Below, piece by piece: positions 1 through 8,608 of a stretch of DNA of 64,000 nucleotides; positions within the stretch are counted from its first letter, which is position 1; every line of letters begins with the position of its first letter. The stretch comes from Phaeobacter sp. QD34_24 (GTDB lineage Bacteria; Pseudomonadota; Alphaproteobacteria; Rhodobacterales; Rhodobacteraceae): assembly GCF_028890115.1 (NCBI RefSeq), contig NZ_JARCJD010000003.1, forward strand, positions 124,001 through 188,000, read 5' to 3'. The notes under the pieces are model-generated. The model was not told the DNA's origin and ran no database searches. It was given only the letters and a program-made list of their open reading frames with translations. The position numbers and the translations under genes are program-made.

Positions 1-2
1 TG

Positions 3-698
3 GCCAAGGGGTTTTACGCACGTGTGGGGCAGGACCGGCTGAACGGGCGGGTGACGCGGCTTCTGGTCAGCCCCTTGCTGATCGCGCTGAAACGGGTGAT
101 CGGGGATCGCGATTACATCGATTACCTGCGCAGTTTTCGCTATCCGCTGTCGGGGGAATTCGCCATGCGGACCAGCATCCTGCCGGATCTCAGGATCCCG
201 TCCGATTGGGGTTTGGAGATTGGCGTCTTGTCCGAGGCCTGGCGCAACCTTGCGCCCAAGGCGGTCTGCCAGGTGGAGATCGCGGATTCCTACGATCACA
301 AGCATCAGGACCTCAGCCCCGAGGATGCGCAGGCAGGCCTGAACCGGATGTCGGTGGATATCTGCAAGGCGATCTTCCGCAAGCTGGCCGCCGATGGCAC
401 CGTATTCACCACCAATATCTTCCGCACGCTCAAGGCCACCTATTACCGCAGTGCGCTGGATCTGCTTGAAGCCTATTACGCCGATGCCAAGATGAACGGG
501 CTCAGCATCGATCGGCACAGCGAGGAACGCTCGATCGAGCTTTTTGCCGAGAACATCATGCGGGCGGGGCAGTTCTTTCTCGATAACCCGCATGAAACTC
601 CCTTCATCCCCACCTGGAGCCGGGTGCATGCGGCTGACCCCGCCTTCCTGCGTGACATGCAGGCGGCTGCAGCCGCTGATATCGATGAATATCAGTGA
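3..698 (+). CDS. gpgS: Glucosyl-3-phosphoglycerate synthase-like glycosyltransferase (5' end outside window)
   Basis: The C-terminal ~230 residues of a retaining GT-A glycosyltransferase that would join a sugar nucleotide to 3-phosphoglycerate, the first step to the compatible solute glucosylglycerate. The frame is open back to the window edge and reads AKGFYARV then a GRVTRLLV-type stretch before the first possible internal start (GTG at 24), so the gene begins upstream. The segment YPLSGEFAMR followed by DWGLEIG is typical of GpgS/MpgS-like enzymes. The gene is convergent with a GH13 phosphorylase 10 bp away that could act on the same product. Mannosyl versus glucosyl specificity cannot be decided from this fragment. 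Confidence 0.7.
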   Translation, partial: AKGFYARVGQDRLNGRVTRLLVSPLLIALKRVIGDRDYIDYLRSFRYPLSGEFAMRTSILPDLRIPSDWGLEIGVLSEAWRNLAPKAVCQVEIADSYDHKHQDLSPEDAQAGLNRMSVDICKAIFRKLAADGTVFTTNIFRTLKATYYRSALDLLEAYYADAKMNGLSIDRHSEERSIELFAENIMRAGQFFLDNPHETPFIPTWSRVHAADPAFLRDMQAAAAADIDEYQ

Positions 699-708
699 CT
701 TGTAGGTG

Positions 709-2457
709 TCAGTGCAGGTTGGTGATCCAGCGGCACTGATAGGGCGCAAGGGTGATGGTGCCATCCATCATCGCCACGTGATCGCCTGAAAGGATATCCA
801 CCCAGGAGTCTTCCTCGATCAGGTTCAGGTGATGAGAGGGCAGCGCCACCGTCTCCTTGCTGACGTTATGCAGCGCAAAGATCGACTGGCTGCGATCCAG
901 GCTTTGCCGCCACAGGGCAAAGACCCGCGCATCGCCTGAATTGAGGGTGAATTGCGTGGCGTTGGGGTGAAAGGCGCTCTGTTTCTTGCGCAGCTCCAGC
1001 CGGTGTCTCAGGGTTGCCAACACGCGGGCCTGCAGGCTGTCCTCATCCTCCAGCAGCATGCGCAGGTCGCCATAGTCCCAGCGATGGCGGTTGATGGCCC
1101 GGTTCATGCCGCGCTTTTTGACCGAGGCGTGATCGTTCGGGGTGGCCAGCAGGGAGTGGATGTAGAAGGCGGGAATGCCCTCCAGCGCCATCACGATGGA
1201 TTGTGAGCATATGAACCGCTCAAAGTGATAGGCGTCCGGCCCGTCGAAGGTTTCGGTCAGCGCCTCGTAGAAGGTGGTGTTCAGTTCATATGGGGATTCG
1301 CCGCCGTCGGGCAGGGCGCGCATCGAGACCAGCCCGCCCGATTGGCGCACGGTGTCGATCATGCGCTGCTGTTCCTCGGCGCTCAGCAACCCTTCGGCGG
1401 GGCGCATGCCGATTCCGTCATGGCTGGCGGTAAAGTTGAAATAGGCACAGCCCAGGGGGGCGGGCGGCATCGCCTTTTGCCATTCCACCAGATGGCGCGC
1501 TTCACCCGATAGCATGGCATGAAGGATCAGGGGCGGCAGTGGGAAGTTGTAGATCATATGCGCCTCGTCCCGGGCGCCGAAATAGCTGAGGTTTTCGGTC
1601 TTGGGCACATTGGTCTCGGTGATCAGCACCACCTTTTCCGCCGTATTGTCGCACAGCATGCGCATCAGCTTGATGATCTCATGGGTCTGGCGCAGGTGGA
1701 TCGAGGGGGTGCCGACCTCCTTCCAGATGAAGGCCACCGCATCGAGCCGGATCATCCGCACCCCATTGTCCAGATGCAGCCGGATGATGCGCAGGAATTC
1801 CAGCAGAACCTCGGGGTTGCGGAAATCGAGATCGATCTGGTCATGGGAAAAGGTGCACCAGACATGGCGTTCCCCCATCGCGGTTTCGACCTGTTGCAAC
1901 AAGGGCGTCGTGCGCGGGCGCACCACGGCGCTCAGATCATCCTCGGGGCTGGCTTCGAAAAAGAACCTGTCATAGGGCGCTTGCCCCTGCCGGTAGGCGT
2001 TGAACCAGGCGCCCTGGCTGGAGACATGGTTCAGCACCAGATCCGACATCAGGGTGAACTCATCCGCGATCCGGTTGATGTCGGTCCAATCGCCCAATTG
2101 CGGATTGACGCTACGGAAATCGGAAACCGCAAAGCCATCGTCAGAGGTGAAGGGAAAGAAGGGCAGGATATGGACGCTGTTCAGCCAGCCCTTGCAATAG
2201 CGGCGCAGGAAATCATTGAGCAGGTCCAGGGGCTTGTGCTGCCCATCCGCCAGGGAGTTGCCATAGGTGATGACCAGCGCGTCCTCTTCGCTCCACATCC
2301 GGTTTCCGGGTGTTCGCCCGCGTTTGCGTCTTTTGCCGGGATCGGGCCAGAAGGCCTGGTTGATCGCGCGCGCAAAGGCTTCGGCGTCGATGTCGGGATA
2401 GATCCGTGCGATACGCGCGGTCAGGGCGCGGTGAAAGGATTGGGTCGGCTGTGTCAT
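709..2457 (-). CDS. GH13 family sucrose / glucosylglycerate phosphorylase-like enzyme
   Basis: A 582-residue (beta/alpha)8 alpha-amylase-family enzyme of the sucrose-phosphorylase subgroup, which uses phosphate to release glucose 1-phosphate from a glucoside. Visible catalytic residues: nucleophile Asp239 in RMIRLDA, acid/base Glu281 in LITETN, and the transition-state Asp347 in FTASHDGIG. The N-terminal ~60 residues precede the barrel. No signal peptide, so it is cytoplasmic. Lying tail to tail with a GpgS-like synthase, it is better read as a glucosylglycerate phosphorylase (E. coli YcjM type) than a true sucrose phosphorylase, but the substrate is inferred from context only. Confidence 0.8.
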   Translation of the reverse strand: MTQPTQSFHRALTARIARIYPDIDAEAFARAINQAFWPDPGKRRKRGRTPGNRMWSEEDALVITYGNSLADGQHKPLDLLNDFLRRYCKGWLNSVHILPFFPFTSDDGFAVSDFRSVNPQLGDWTDINRIADEFTLMSDLVLNHVSSQGAWFNAYRQGQAPYDRFFFEASPEDDLSAVVRPRTTPLLQQVETAMGERHVWCTFSHDQIDLDFRNPEVLLEFLRIIRLHLDNGVRMIRLDAVAFIWKEVGTPSIHLRQTHEIIKLMRMLCDNTAEKVVLITETNVPKTENLSYFGARDEAHMIYNFPLPPLILHAMLSGEARHLVEWQKAMPPAPLGCAYFNFTASHDGIGMRPAEGLLSAEEQQRMIDTVRQSGGLVSMRALPDGGESPYELNTTFYEALTETFDGPDAYHFERFICSQSIVMALEGIPAFYIHSLLATPNDHASVKKRGMNRAINRHRWDYGDLRMLLEDEDSLQARVLATLRHRLELRKKQSAFHPNATQFTLNSGDARVFALWRQSLDRSQSIFALHNVSKETVALPSHHLNLIEEDSWVDILSGDHVAMMDGTITLAPYQCRWITNLH

Positions 2458-2584
2458 GTCCTGCAGTCAAACACGCGAGGCTTTGTGGGGCCAATCCCAT
2501 CCTGCAAATCCGGCGGGCAAATTGAGGAGCACCGTCCATTTTTTCAGCACCGCAGGCGCTGTTATATGGGCTCGCCAGCAGCGC

Positions 2585-3364
2585 CTAGTCGTAGAATTGA
2601 GGAGCCTTTTTCAACTGCGGCCACTGCGCCGGGCAATGACCGTAGATGACCATGGCGTCTCGACCGTGGGCAAGCTCCAATATACGCCGGGCGCTGGCCT
2701 GGGCAGCAATCGGATCTGGTGCACTGTCGAAGCCTTCGGCGATCTCATCGGGGCGGGAAATGGCATCCGAGGTCAACAAAACGGAGCCGGTTTGGGGTAG
2801 ATCCAGCAGAACTGCAATCTGGCCCGGCGTGTGGCCGGGGGCCATGAGCAGATCAAACCCGGGACCGATCGCACTGTCGCTCTCCAGGGTCAGGTAGCGG
2901 CGGTCTGGCCAATCCCAGGGTCGAACCTCGCTCCAGTATAGCGGGCGTGGCAGATCTCTTTCGGGTTTTGCAAGAATGATCGGGGCCTGCGGGAAATCAA
3001 AGAGGCCGCCGATATGATCAATATGCGTATGGGTGAGCACGAAGTAGTCGATGTCATCCCCCGTCACGCCAGCACGTGCCAACTGGACCTGTGGCAGGTT
3101 CTGGGGCGTGCAGGTCAGAACCTCTCCGAAGGTATGCAGGCGATCCTCTGCGGTGGCCTGTTCCGGATCCGCGGCGTATTTGGCGGGAAAGCCGGAATCG
3201 ATCAGCACGTTTTCGCCCGCCTCCGTTTGAACCAGGAAACCGCAGATCCCGATCTTGCGCCCGTTCGAGTGCACACGAAACAGACCAAAATCCAGCATGA
3301 ACAGGCGCTTGGGATTCCCGGTGAGCAGTCCCTCAGGGGGCAGGTGTTCGATCACGCCCGCCAT
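2585..3364 (-). CDS. MBL-fold metallohydrolase, last gene of the peptide operon
   Basis: A 259-residue metallo-beta-lactamase-fold hydrolase. The zinc motif THTHIDH is at residues 111-117, with a downstream MAPGHTPGQ histidine loop and the C-terminal YGHCPAQW histidine. The frame is open to 3478, but the ATG at 3364 is chosen because it lies 7 bp after the stop of the upstream ATPase gene and the extra residues resemble no family member. It is related to AHL-lactonase/glyoxalase II-like hydrolases; the substrate is unknown. Position at the end of a dipeptidase/peptide ABC operon suggests a role in processing the imported compound. Confidence 0.8.
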   Translation of the reverse strand: MAGVIEHLPPEGLLTGNPKRLFMLDFGLFRVHSNGRKIGICGFLVQTEAGENVLIDSGFPAKYAADPEQATAEDRLHTFGEVLTCTPQNLPQVQLARAGVTGDDIDYFVLTHTHIDHIGGLFDFPQAPIILAKPERDLPRPLYWSEVRPWDWPDRRYLTLESDSAIGPGFDLLMAPGHTPGQIAVLLDLPQTGSVLLTSDAISRPDEIAEGFDSAPDPIAAQASARRILELAHGRDAMVIYGHCPAQWPQLKKAPQFYD

Positions 3365-3371
3365 CCTGCGG

Positions 3372-4139
3372 TCACGCCACCCGGTTGGCCGAAGCCGCGA
3401 GCAGCTGGCGTGTGTAGTCAGAGCGCGCATCGCCGTTGCGCATGGCATCGATGCTGAGGATCTCGACGATTTCCCCATTCTGCATCACCGCCGCCTGATC
3501 ACACATATGGGCCACCACGGCCAGATCGTGGGACACCATCACATAGGTCAGGTGATGTTCGGCGCGCAAATCGCTCAAAAGGTTCAGGATTTCCGCCTGA
3601 ACGGAAACGTCCAATGCCGAGGTCGGCTCATCCAGCAGCAGGATTTCCGGCTCGGGCGCCAGGGCGCGGGCGATGGCCACCCGCTGGCGTTGGCCGCCCG
3701 ACAGCTGATGCGGATAGCGGAACCGGAAGGCCGATCCAAGCCCCACATCCTCCAGCAGCCGGTTGACCCGGTCGTCGATGTTGGAGGCGCCGTGCAAGTA
3801 GAGCGTTTCCGACAGGACCTGATCCACCGATTGGCGCGGATGCAGCGAGGCATAGGGGTCCTGGAACACCATCTGAACGGATCGGTAAAACCGGCGATCG
3901 CGCTTGGCGCCCAGCTGTTGCCCGGCAACACGCATGGTGCCCTCCCACTGGGGCGCCAATCCGGTCAACGCCTTCAGGATGGTTGATTTTCCCGACCCGC
4001 TTTCGCCGACCAGGCCAAAACTCGCTCCCTTTTCAACGGTAAAGGAGGCGTTCTTTACTGCATGAAAACTCTCGTGAGGGGCGCCGAAATAGACGTTCAG
4101 CCCGTCGATCTGCAAAGCCGGGGTCATGGGCTGGGTCAT
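3372..4139 (-). CDS. Peptide ABC transporter ATP-binding protein (DppF type)
   Basis: A 255-residue ABC ATPase of the oligopeptide/dipeptide family. Walker A GESGSGKST is at residues 45-53, the signature is LSGGQRQR, Walker B is ILLLDEPTSALD and the H-loop is VSHDLAV. It is one of the two ATPases powering the membrane complex of this operon. Its ATG overlaps the stop of the preceding ATPase by 4 bp, so translation is probably coupled. The C-terminal extension with YTRQLLAA is typical of Dpp/OppF proteins. Confidence 0.92.
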   Translation of the reverse strand: MTQPMTPALQIDGLNVYFGAPHESFHAVKNASFTVEKGASFGLVGESGSGKSTILKALTGLAPQWEGTMRVAGQQLGAKRDRRFYRSVQMVFQDPYASLHPRQSVDQVLSETLYLHGASNIDDRVNRLLEDVGLGSAFRFRYPHQLSGGQRQRVAIARALAPEPEILLLDEPTSALDVSVQAEILNLLSDLRAEHHLTYVMVSHDLAVVAHMCDQAAVMQNGEIVEILSIDAMRNGDARSDYTRQLLAASANRVA

Positions 4140-4993
4140 GGGCGGGCTTCCACGCTGGGGGCCTCGCGCCAGGCCGGATCGCGTTGCAACACGTCCAGCC
4201 GTGCGCGCGGTGTATCAAAGCGCGGCAGGGAGCCAAGCAGCCCGCGGGTATAGGGGTGCTGCGCCTGGTGCAGCTTGTCGGCATCGCAGACCTCGACAAT
4301 GCGCCCGGCATACATGATCAGAACCCGGTCGCAGAATTGCGACACGAGATTCAGGTCGTGGCTGATGAAGATCAGCCCCATGCCGCGTTCCTTGACCAGC
4401 CGGTCCATGATCGACAGGACCTGCCCCTGGACCGAGACATCCAGCGCCGAGGTGGGTTCGTCCGCGATCAGGATCTCCGGGTTCGGGATCAGCATCATCG
4501 CGATCATGATGCGCTGTCCCATGCCACCGGACATTTCATGCGGGTAGGCCTTCATCACCCGCTCGGGGTCACGGATCGACACGGCCTCCAGCATCTCGAT
4601 CGCCTTGGTGCGGGCCTCGGCGCGGGAGGATTTCGAATGCAGGCGGTGGGCCTCGATCAGCTGCGCGCCAATCGTCATCACCGGGTTCAACGAGAATTTC
4701 GGATCCTGCATCACCATCGAGATCTTCTGCCCGCGAATGGCGCGCATCTTGGCTTCGCTCAGGCTCAGAAGATCCTGATCATGTAGTGAAATGTGATCGG
4801 CCTCGATGATCCCCGGTGGCCGGATCAGCCGCAGGATGGCGCGGCCTGTCATGGATTTACCCGAGCCGCTTTCACCGACGATGCCCAGCCGTTCGCGCCC
4901 CAGGGAAAAGGAGATACCGCGCACGGCCTCGACAACGCCGGTGCGGGTGGGGAATTTGACCCAGAGGTTCTTGATGTCCAATAGCGGCGTCAT
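4136..4993 (-). CDS. Peptide ABC transporter ATP-binding protein (DppD type)
   Basis: A 285-residue partner ATPase with Walker A GESGSGKSM, a somewhat divergent signature MSGGMGQRIMIAM, Walker B ILIADEPTSALD, and the C-terminal oligopeptide-transporter extension (HPYTRGLLGSLP). It pairs with the DppF-type subunit on the cytoplasmic face of the transporter. It overlaps both neighbours by 4 bp (ATGA), showing a tightly coupled polycistronic message. Confidence 0.92.
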   Translation of the reverse strand: MTPLLDIKNLWVKFPTRTGVVEAVRGISFSLGRERLGIVGESGSGKSMTGRAILRLIRPPGIIEADHISLHDQDLLSLSEAKMRAIRGQKISMVMQDPKFSLNPVMTIGAQLIEAHRLHSKSSRAEARTKAIEMLEAVSIRDPERVMKAYPHEMSGGMGQRIMIAMMLIPNPEILIADEPTSALDVSVQGQVLSIMDRLVKERGMGLIFISHDLNLVSQFCDRVLIMYAGRIVEVCDADKLHQAQHPYTRGLLGSLPRFDTPRARLDVLQRDPAWREAPSVEARP

Positions 4994-5907
4994 TGCGGGC
5001 TGTCCTTCGGGTCAAGCACGTCGCGCAAGCCGTCACCAAGCAGGTTGAAGGCAAGCGAGACGGTGAAAATGGCAAGGCCGGGCATGGTGGCGACCCACCA
5101 GTGATCCAGGATGAACCGGCGCCCTTCGGAAATCATCGCGCCCCATTCCGGGCTTGGGGGCTGGGCGCCCAGACCAAGGAAGCCAAGGCCCGCTGCGGCC
5201 AGGATGATGCCGGCCATATCCAGGGTCACCCGCACGATCAGCGAGGATATGCACAGGGGCCAGATGTGTTTCACGATGATCCGCAAGGGGCCTGCGCCCT
5301 GCAGGCGGATGGCGCTGATGTAATCCGAGGAACGGATCGTCAGCGTTTCCGCCCGCGCCATGCGCGCGTAGGGCGGCCATGCCGTGAGGCTGATCGCCAG
5401 CACCGCGTTCTCGATCCCGGCCCCAAGGGCCGCGACAAAGGCCAGCGCCAGCACCAGGCGGGGAAAGGCGAGGAAGATATCGGTGATCCGCATCAGGATC
5501 ACATCGACCCAGCCCCCGGCGTAGCCCGACACGGTGCCCACCAGCAGGCCCGCAATGGGCGCGATCAGGGCCACCAGGGCAACGATATAAAGAGTGATCC
5601 GCGCGCCCCAGATCAGGCGGCTGAGAATATCGCGGCCCAAGGAATCGGTGCCAAGGATATGTCCTTCACTGCCAAGAGGTTGCAGGCGGTTTCCAAGGTC
5701 CTGCACAAATGGATCATGCGGCGCGATCCAGGGTGCGAACAGCGCCAGCGCGACCAGCAGCACGATGATTGCCAGCCCCGCCATGGCCATGTGATTGGCG
5801 CGCAAAGTCAGCCAGCCCTTGTAGGCGGCGGCCCAGCGAGCCTGCCTGCGCGAAGTGGGCGTTTCTGACAGGAGCCAGTCGCGCAGCGTTCCGGTGTCTT
5901 GGCTCAT
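4990..5907 (-). CDS. Peptide ABC transporter permease (DppC type)
   Basis: A 305-residue inner-membrane permease with an N-terminal cytoplasmic segment, a first transmembrane helix near residues 37-57, and then the BPD_transp_1 core with five further helices. The text GTDSLGRDILSRLIWGAR is the conserved DppC/OppC signature, and AARTETL-like RAETLTIRSSDYI marks the ATPase-coupling EAA loop. It forms the pore with the DppB-type subunit. Both gene ends overlap neighbours by 4 bp. Confidence 0.92.
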   Translation of the reverse strand: MSQDTGTLRDWLLSETPTSRRQARWAAAYKGWLTLRANHMAMAGLAIIVLLVALALFAPWIAPHDPFVQDLGNRLQPLGSEGHILGTDSLGRDILSRLIWGARITLYIVALVALIAPIAGLLVGTVSGYAGGWVDVILMRITDIFLAFPRLVLALAFVAALGAGIENAVLAISLTAWPPYARMARAETLTIRSSDYISAIRLQGAGPLRIIVKHIWPLCISSLIVRVTLDMAGIILAAAGLGFLGLGAQPPSPEWGAMISEGRRFILDHWWVATMPGLAIFTVSLAFNLLGDGLRDVLDPKDSPQ

Positions 5908-6962
5908 TTGGACCTCGGATCGAAGATTTTATAAAGAAGGTCGGAAAACACGTTGAGGCAGATGAAGACCAGCCCAACGACAACGGTTCCACCCAGAACC
6001 GCGTTCATATCCGCCGACAGCAGCGCCGTGGTGATATAGCTGCCGATCCCGGGCCATGAGAAGATGATCTCGGTCAGGACCGAGCCTTCCAGCAGGTTTG
6101 CGTAGCTCAGCGCGATCACGGTGATCAGCTGCACCCGGATATTGCGGAAGGCATGACGCCAAATGACGGCCCATTCGCTCATCCCCTTGACGCGAGCGGT
6201 GGTGACATATTCCGCCGACAGCTGCTCCAGCATGAAGGAGCGCGTCATGCGGCTGATATAGGCCAGGCTGTAGTATCCCAGGATCGAGGCCGGCAGCACG
6301 ATATGGGAAAAGGCATCCCAGAAGGCGCCCCAATCCCCGGCGATGGCGGAATCCAAAAGGATCATGCCGGTCACGCTGGGGATCATATCCTCGTAGAAGA
6401 TACCTTGCCGTCCGGGGCCGCCAACCCAGCCAAGGATGCCGTAGAACAACAACAGACCCATCAGACCCAGCCAGAAGATCGGCATGGAATAGCCCACCAG
6501 CGCCACCACACGGGCGATCTGGTCGATCCAGCTGCCCCGGCGCACGGCGGCGATGACGCCCAGCGGCACACCCAGAAGGCAGCCAAAGAGGATCCCGATT
6601 GTGGCGAGTTCAAAGGTGGCCGGGAAGACGCGGGCAATGTCGTCGGCCACGGGCCGCGCGGTCAGAAGCGAGGTGCCAAAATCACCGCGCACCACGTCCC
6701 AGACGTAGTAGAAAAACTGTACGATCAGCGGCTTGTCGAGGCCGAGTTCCAGAAAGACAGCGTTGTACTGGTCTTCGGTCGCCCGCTCGCCCACAACGGC
6801 CAGAACCGGGTCAATCGGCATCACCCGTCCGATCACGAAGGTGACGAACAGAAGCCCCAGCATGGTCACGGAAATCGACAAGAGCGTGACGACCAGCCCG
6901 CGCAGCCACGGTGGAAGAGGCAGCCGCGGCTGCCTCTTCACGAAAGCATTGGAGGTGCTCAT
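5904..6962 (-). CDS. Peptide ABC transporter permease (DppB type)
   Basis: A 352-residue permease. An N-terminal helix near residues 25-48 carries the DppB-type VTFVIGRVMPIDP region, followed by DKPLIVQFFYYVWDVVRGDFG and a five-helix core. The coupling loop is YVTTARVKGMSEW. The start codon directly abuts the stop of the binding-protein gene with no gap. This is the channel half partner of the DppC-type subunit. Confidence 0.92.
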   Translation of the reverse strand: MSTSNAFVKRQPRLPLPPWLRGLVVTLLSISVTMLGLLFVTFVIGRVMPIDPVLAVVGERATEDQYNAVFLELGLDKPLIVQFFYYVWDVVRGDFGTSLLTARPVADDIARVFPATFELATIGILFGCLLGVPLGVIAAVRRGSWIDQIARVVALVGYSMPIFWLGLMGLLLFYGILGWVGGPGRQGIFYEDMIPSVTGMILLDSAIAGDWGAFWDAFSHIVLPASILGYYSLAYISRMTRSFMLEQLSAEYVTTARVKGMSEWAVIWRHAFRNIRVQLITVIALSYANLLEGSVLTEIIFSWPGIGSYITTALLSADMNAVLGGTVVVGLVFICLNVFSDLLYKIFDPRSK

Positions 6963-8558
6963 TTACTTGGTCACGGTCCAGTAGGACACGGCCGTGATGG
7001 CGCCGCCCAGGCTGAGGCCCTCGACATTATCCGCAACACCGGCCTGTTCCACCTTCTGGAACATCACCGCGAAAGGTGACTTGTCGCGGAACTCGGCCTG
7101 GATCTGGTGGTACATGTCGGCGCGTTTCGCGGTGTCGCCTTCGACCACGGCTGCCAGGGTCTTGTCGGTCAGCCCATCGGTATCCCAGGCGTTGCGCCAG
7201 GCCAGAAGCCCGGTGGCATTGGCCGCATCCGAGTTGTCGGGGTTGAAGGCAAAGGTGCCCGCGTTGGTGTGCGGATCGGGGTAATCCGGACCCCAGGCGC
7301 CAAGGTAGATGTCCAGCTCGCGCGCGCGATACTTGCCCAGAACCTGCTTGCCGGTGCCCACCTCGAGGTTCAGCTTGATCCCGGCCTGGGCAAAGGTGTT
7401 TTGCAGCGACTGGCCGATTTCCAGCCGTTCCTGCGCCTCGCGCACGCCCACGGTCAGCTCCATGCCGTCAACACCCGCCTCGGCCAGCAGCGCCTTGGCC
7501 TTGTCGATATTGAGCGAGAAGGGGTTTTCGTTGACCGCACCCAGGTAGGTCTTTGGCAGGAAGTTCTGATGGGCCACATAGGCGCCCTTGAGGAAGCTGT
7601 TTTCCATGCCCTCGTAGTCGATCAGGTATTTCAGCGCCTGACGGACCTGCGGCTTGGACAGCTGCGGGTGCTTCTGGTTCATCGCGATATACATCAGGCG
7701 ACCGCGCATCTCTTCCAGGATCTTGACGCCCTCGGCGGCGCGCACCCCTTCCACGTCGGACGGGTTCAGGTCACGGGCCACATCGATATCACCGCGCTCC
7801 AGCATCAGGCGCTGGGTGGCGCTTTCCTGAACGTGGCGCACGATGACCCGCTGCATGGCGGGCTTGTCGCCATAGAAATTCGGGTTGGCGGTCAGGGTGA
7901 CGCTTTCCTTCGGCTTCCAACTGGTCAGCGTGTAGGGGCCGGAGCCTGCGGAATTGGTCGCCAGCCAGGTGTTGCCCAGATCACCGTCCACCTCGTTGGC
8001 CATCACGGTCTTTTCATCGACGATGCCGCCGATGGTGGCGGTCAGGCAGTTCAGCACGAAGGAGGTCGCATAGCGTTTGTCCGTGGTGATTGATACCGTG
8101 TTGCCCTCGACCTTGATGGTCTCGTCGATGTTTTCAGGCGTGAAACCGAACTGGGTGATGATGAAAGAGGGCGTCTTGTTCAACAGCACGACGCGCTTCA
8201 GCGAAAAGGCCACGTCCTCGGCCCGGACCGGGTTGCCGGAGGCGAATTTCACGCCGTCGCGCATGGTGAAGGTGATGGTGCGGCCATCTTCCGAGACGCT
8301 CCAGCTTTCGGCCAGATCGGGCTGATAGCCTGCCTCCAGGTTCCTGGGGTCGAAATTAACCAGCTTGCCATAGACATTGCGCAGCACGTCGGAGCCTGCA
8401 AATTCAAAGCTTTGCGCCGGGTCCAGGGTGGTGATGTCATCGATGCGGTTGGCGATCACCAGCATGTTGTCCGGGGTTGCTGCCATGGCGGGCAGGGTGG
8501 TCAGCCCCAGCGCCAGCCCCAAAGCGGCCGATCCCATAAGACGAGTCATAATAGTCAT
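6963..8558 (-). CDS. Periplasmic peptide-binding protein (SBP family 5)
   Basis: A 531-residue extracellular solute-binding protein. It has a Sec signal peptide (positive start, hydrophobic core, AMA|ATP cleavage near residue 26) and the family-5 signature region around AESWSVSEDGRTITFTMR. It would deliver peptides or a peptide-like ligand to the permeases encoded just downstream. A GGGAG ribosome binding site precedes the ATG. The 50 bp gap to the upstream dipeptidase gene is compatible with one operon; binding proteins are usually made in excess, but no clear processing hairpin is seen here. Confidence 0.93.
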   Translation of the reverse strand: MTIMTRLMGSAALGLALGLTTLPAMAATPDNMLVIANRIDDITTLDPAQSFEFAGSDVLRNVYGKLVNFDPRNLEAGYQPDLAESWSVSEDGRTITFTMRDGVKFASGNPVRAEDVAFSLKRVVLLNKTPSFIITQFGFTPENIDETIKVEGNTVSITTDKRYATSFVLNCLTATIGGIVDEKTVMANEVDGDLGNTWLATNSAGSGPYTLTSWKPKESVTLTANPNFYGDKPAMQRVIVRHVQESATQRLMLERGDIDVARDLNPSDVEGVRAAEGVKILEEMRGRLMYIAMNQKHPQLSKPQVRQALKYLIDYEGMENSFLKGAYVAHQNFLPKTYLGAVNENPFSLNIDKAKALLAEAGVDGMELTVGVREAQERLEIGQSLQNTFAQAGIKLNLEVGTGKQVLGKYRARELDIYLGAWGPDYPDPHTNAGTFAFNPDNSDAANATGLLAWRNAWDTDGLTDKTLAAVVEGDTAKRADMYHQIQAEFRDKSPFAVMFQKVEQAGVADNVEGLSLGGAITAVSYWTVTK

Positions 8559-8608
8559 GGTAGTACTCCCTGTTGTTAAAGTTATTGTTGTGCCTTGCGG
8601 CGGCCCGG

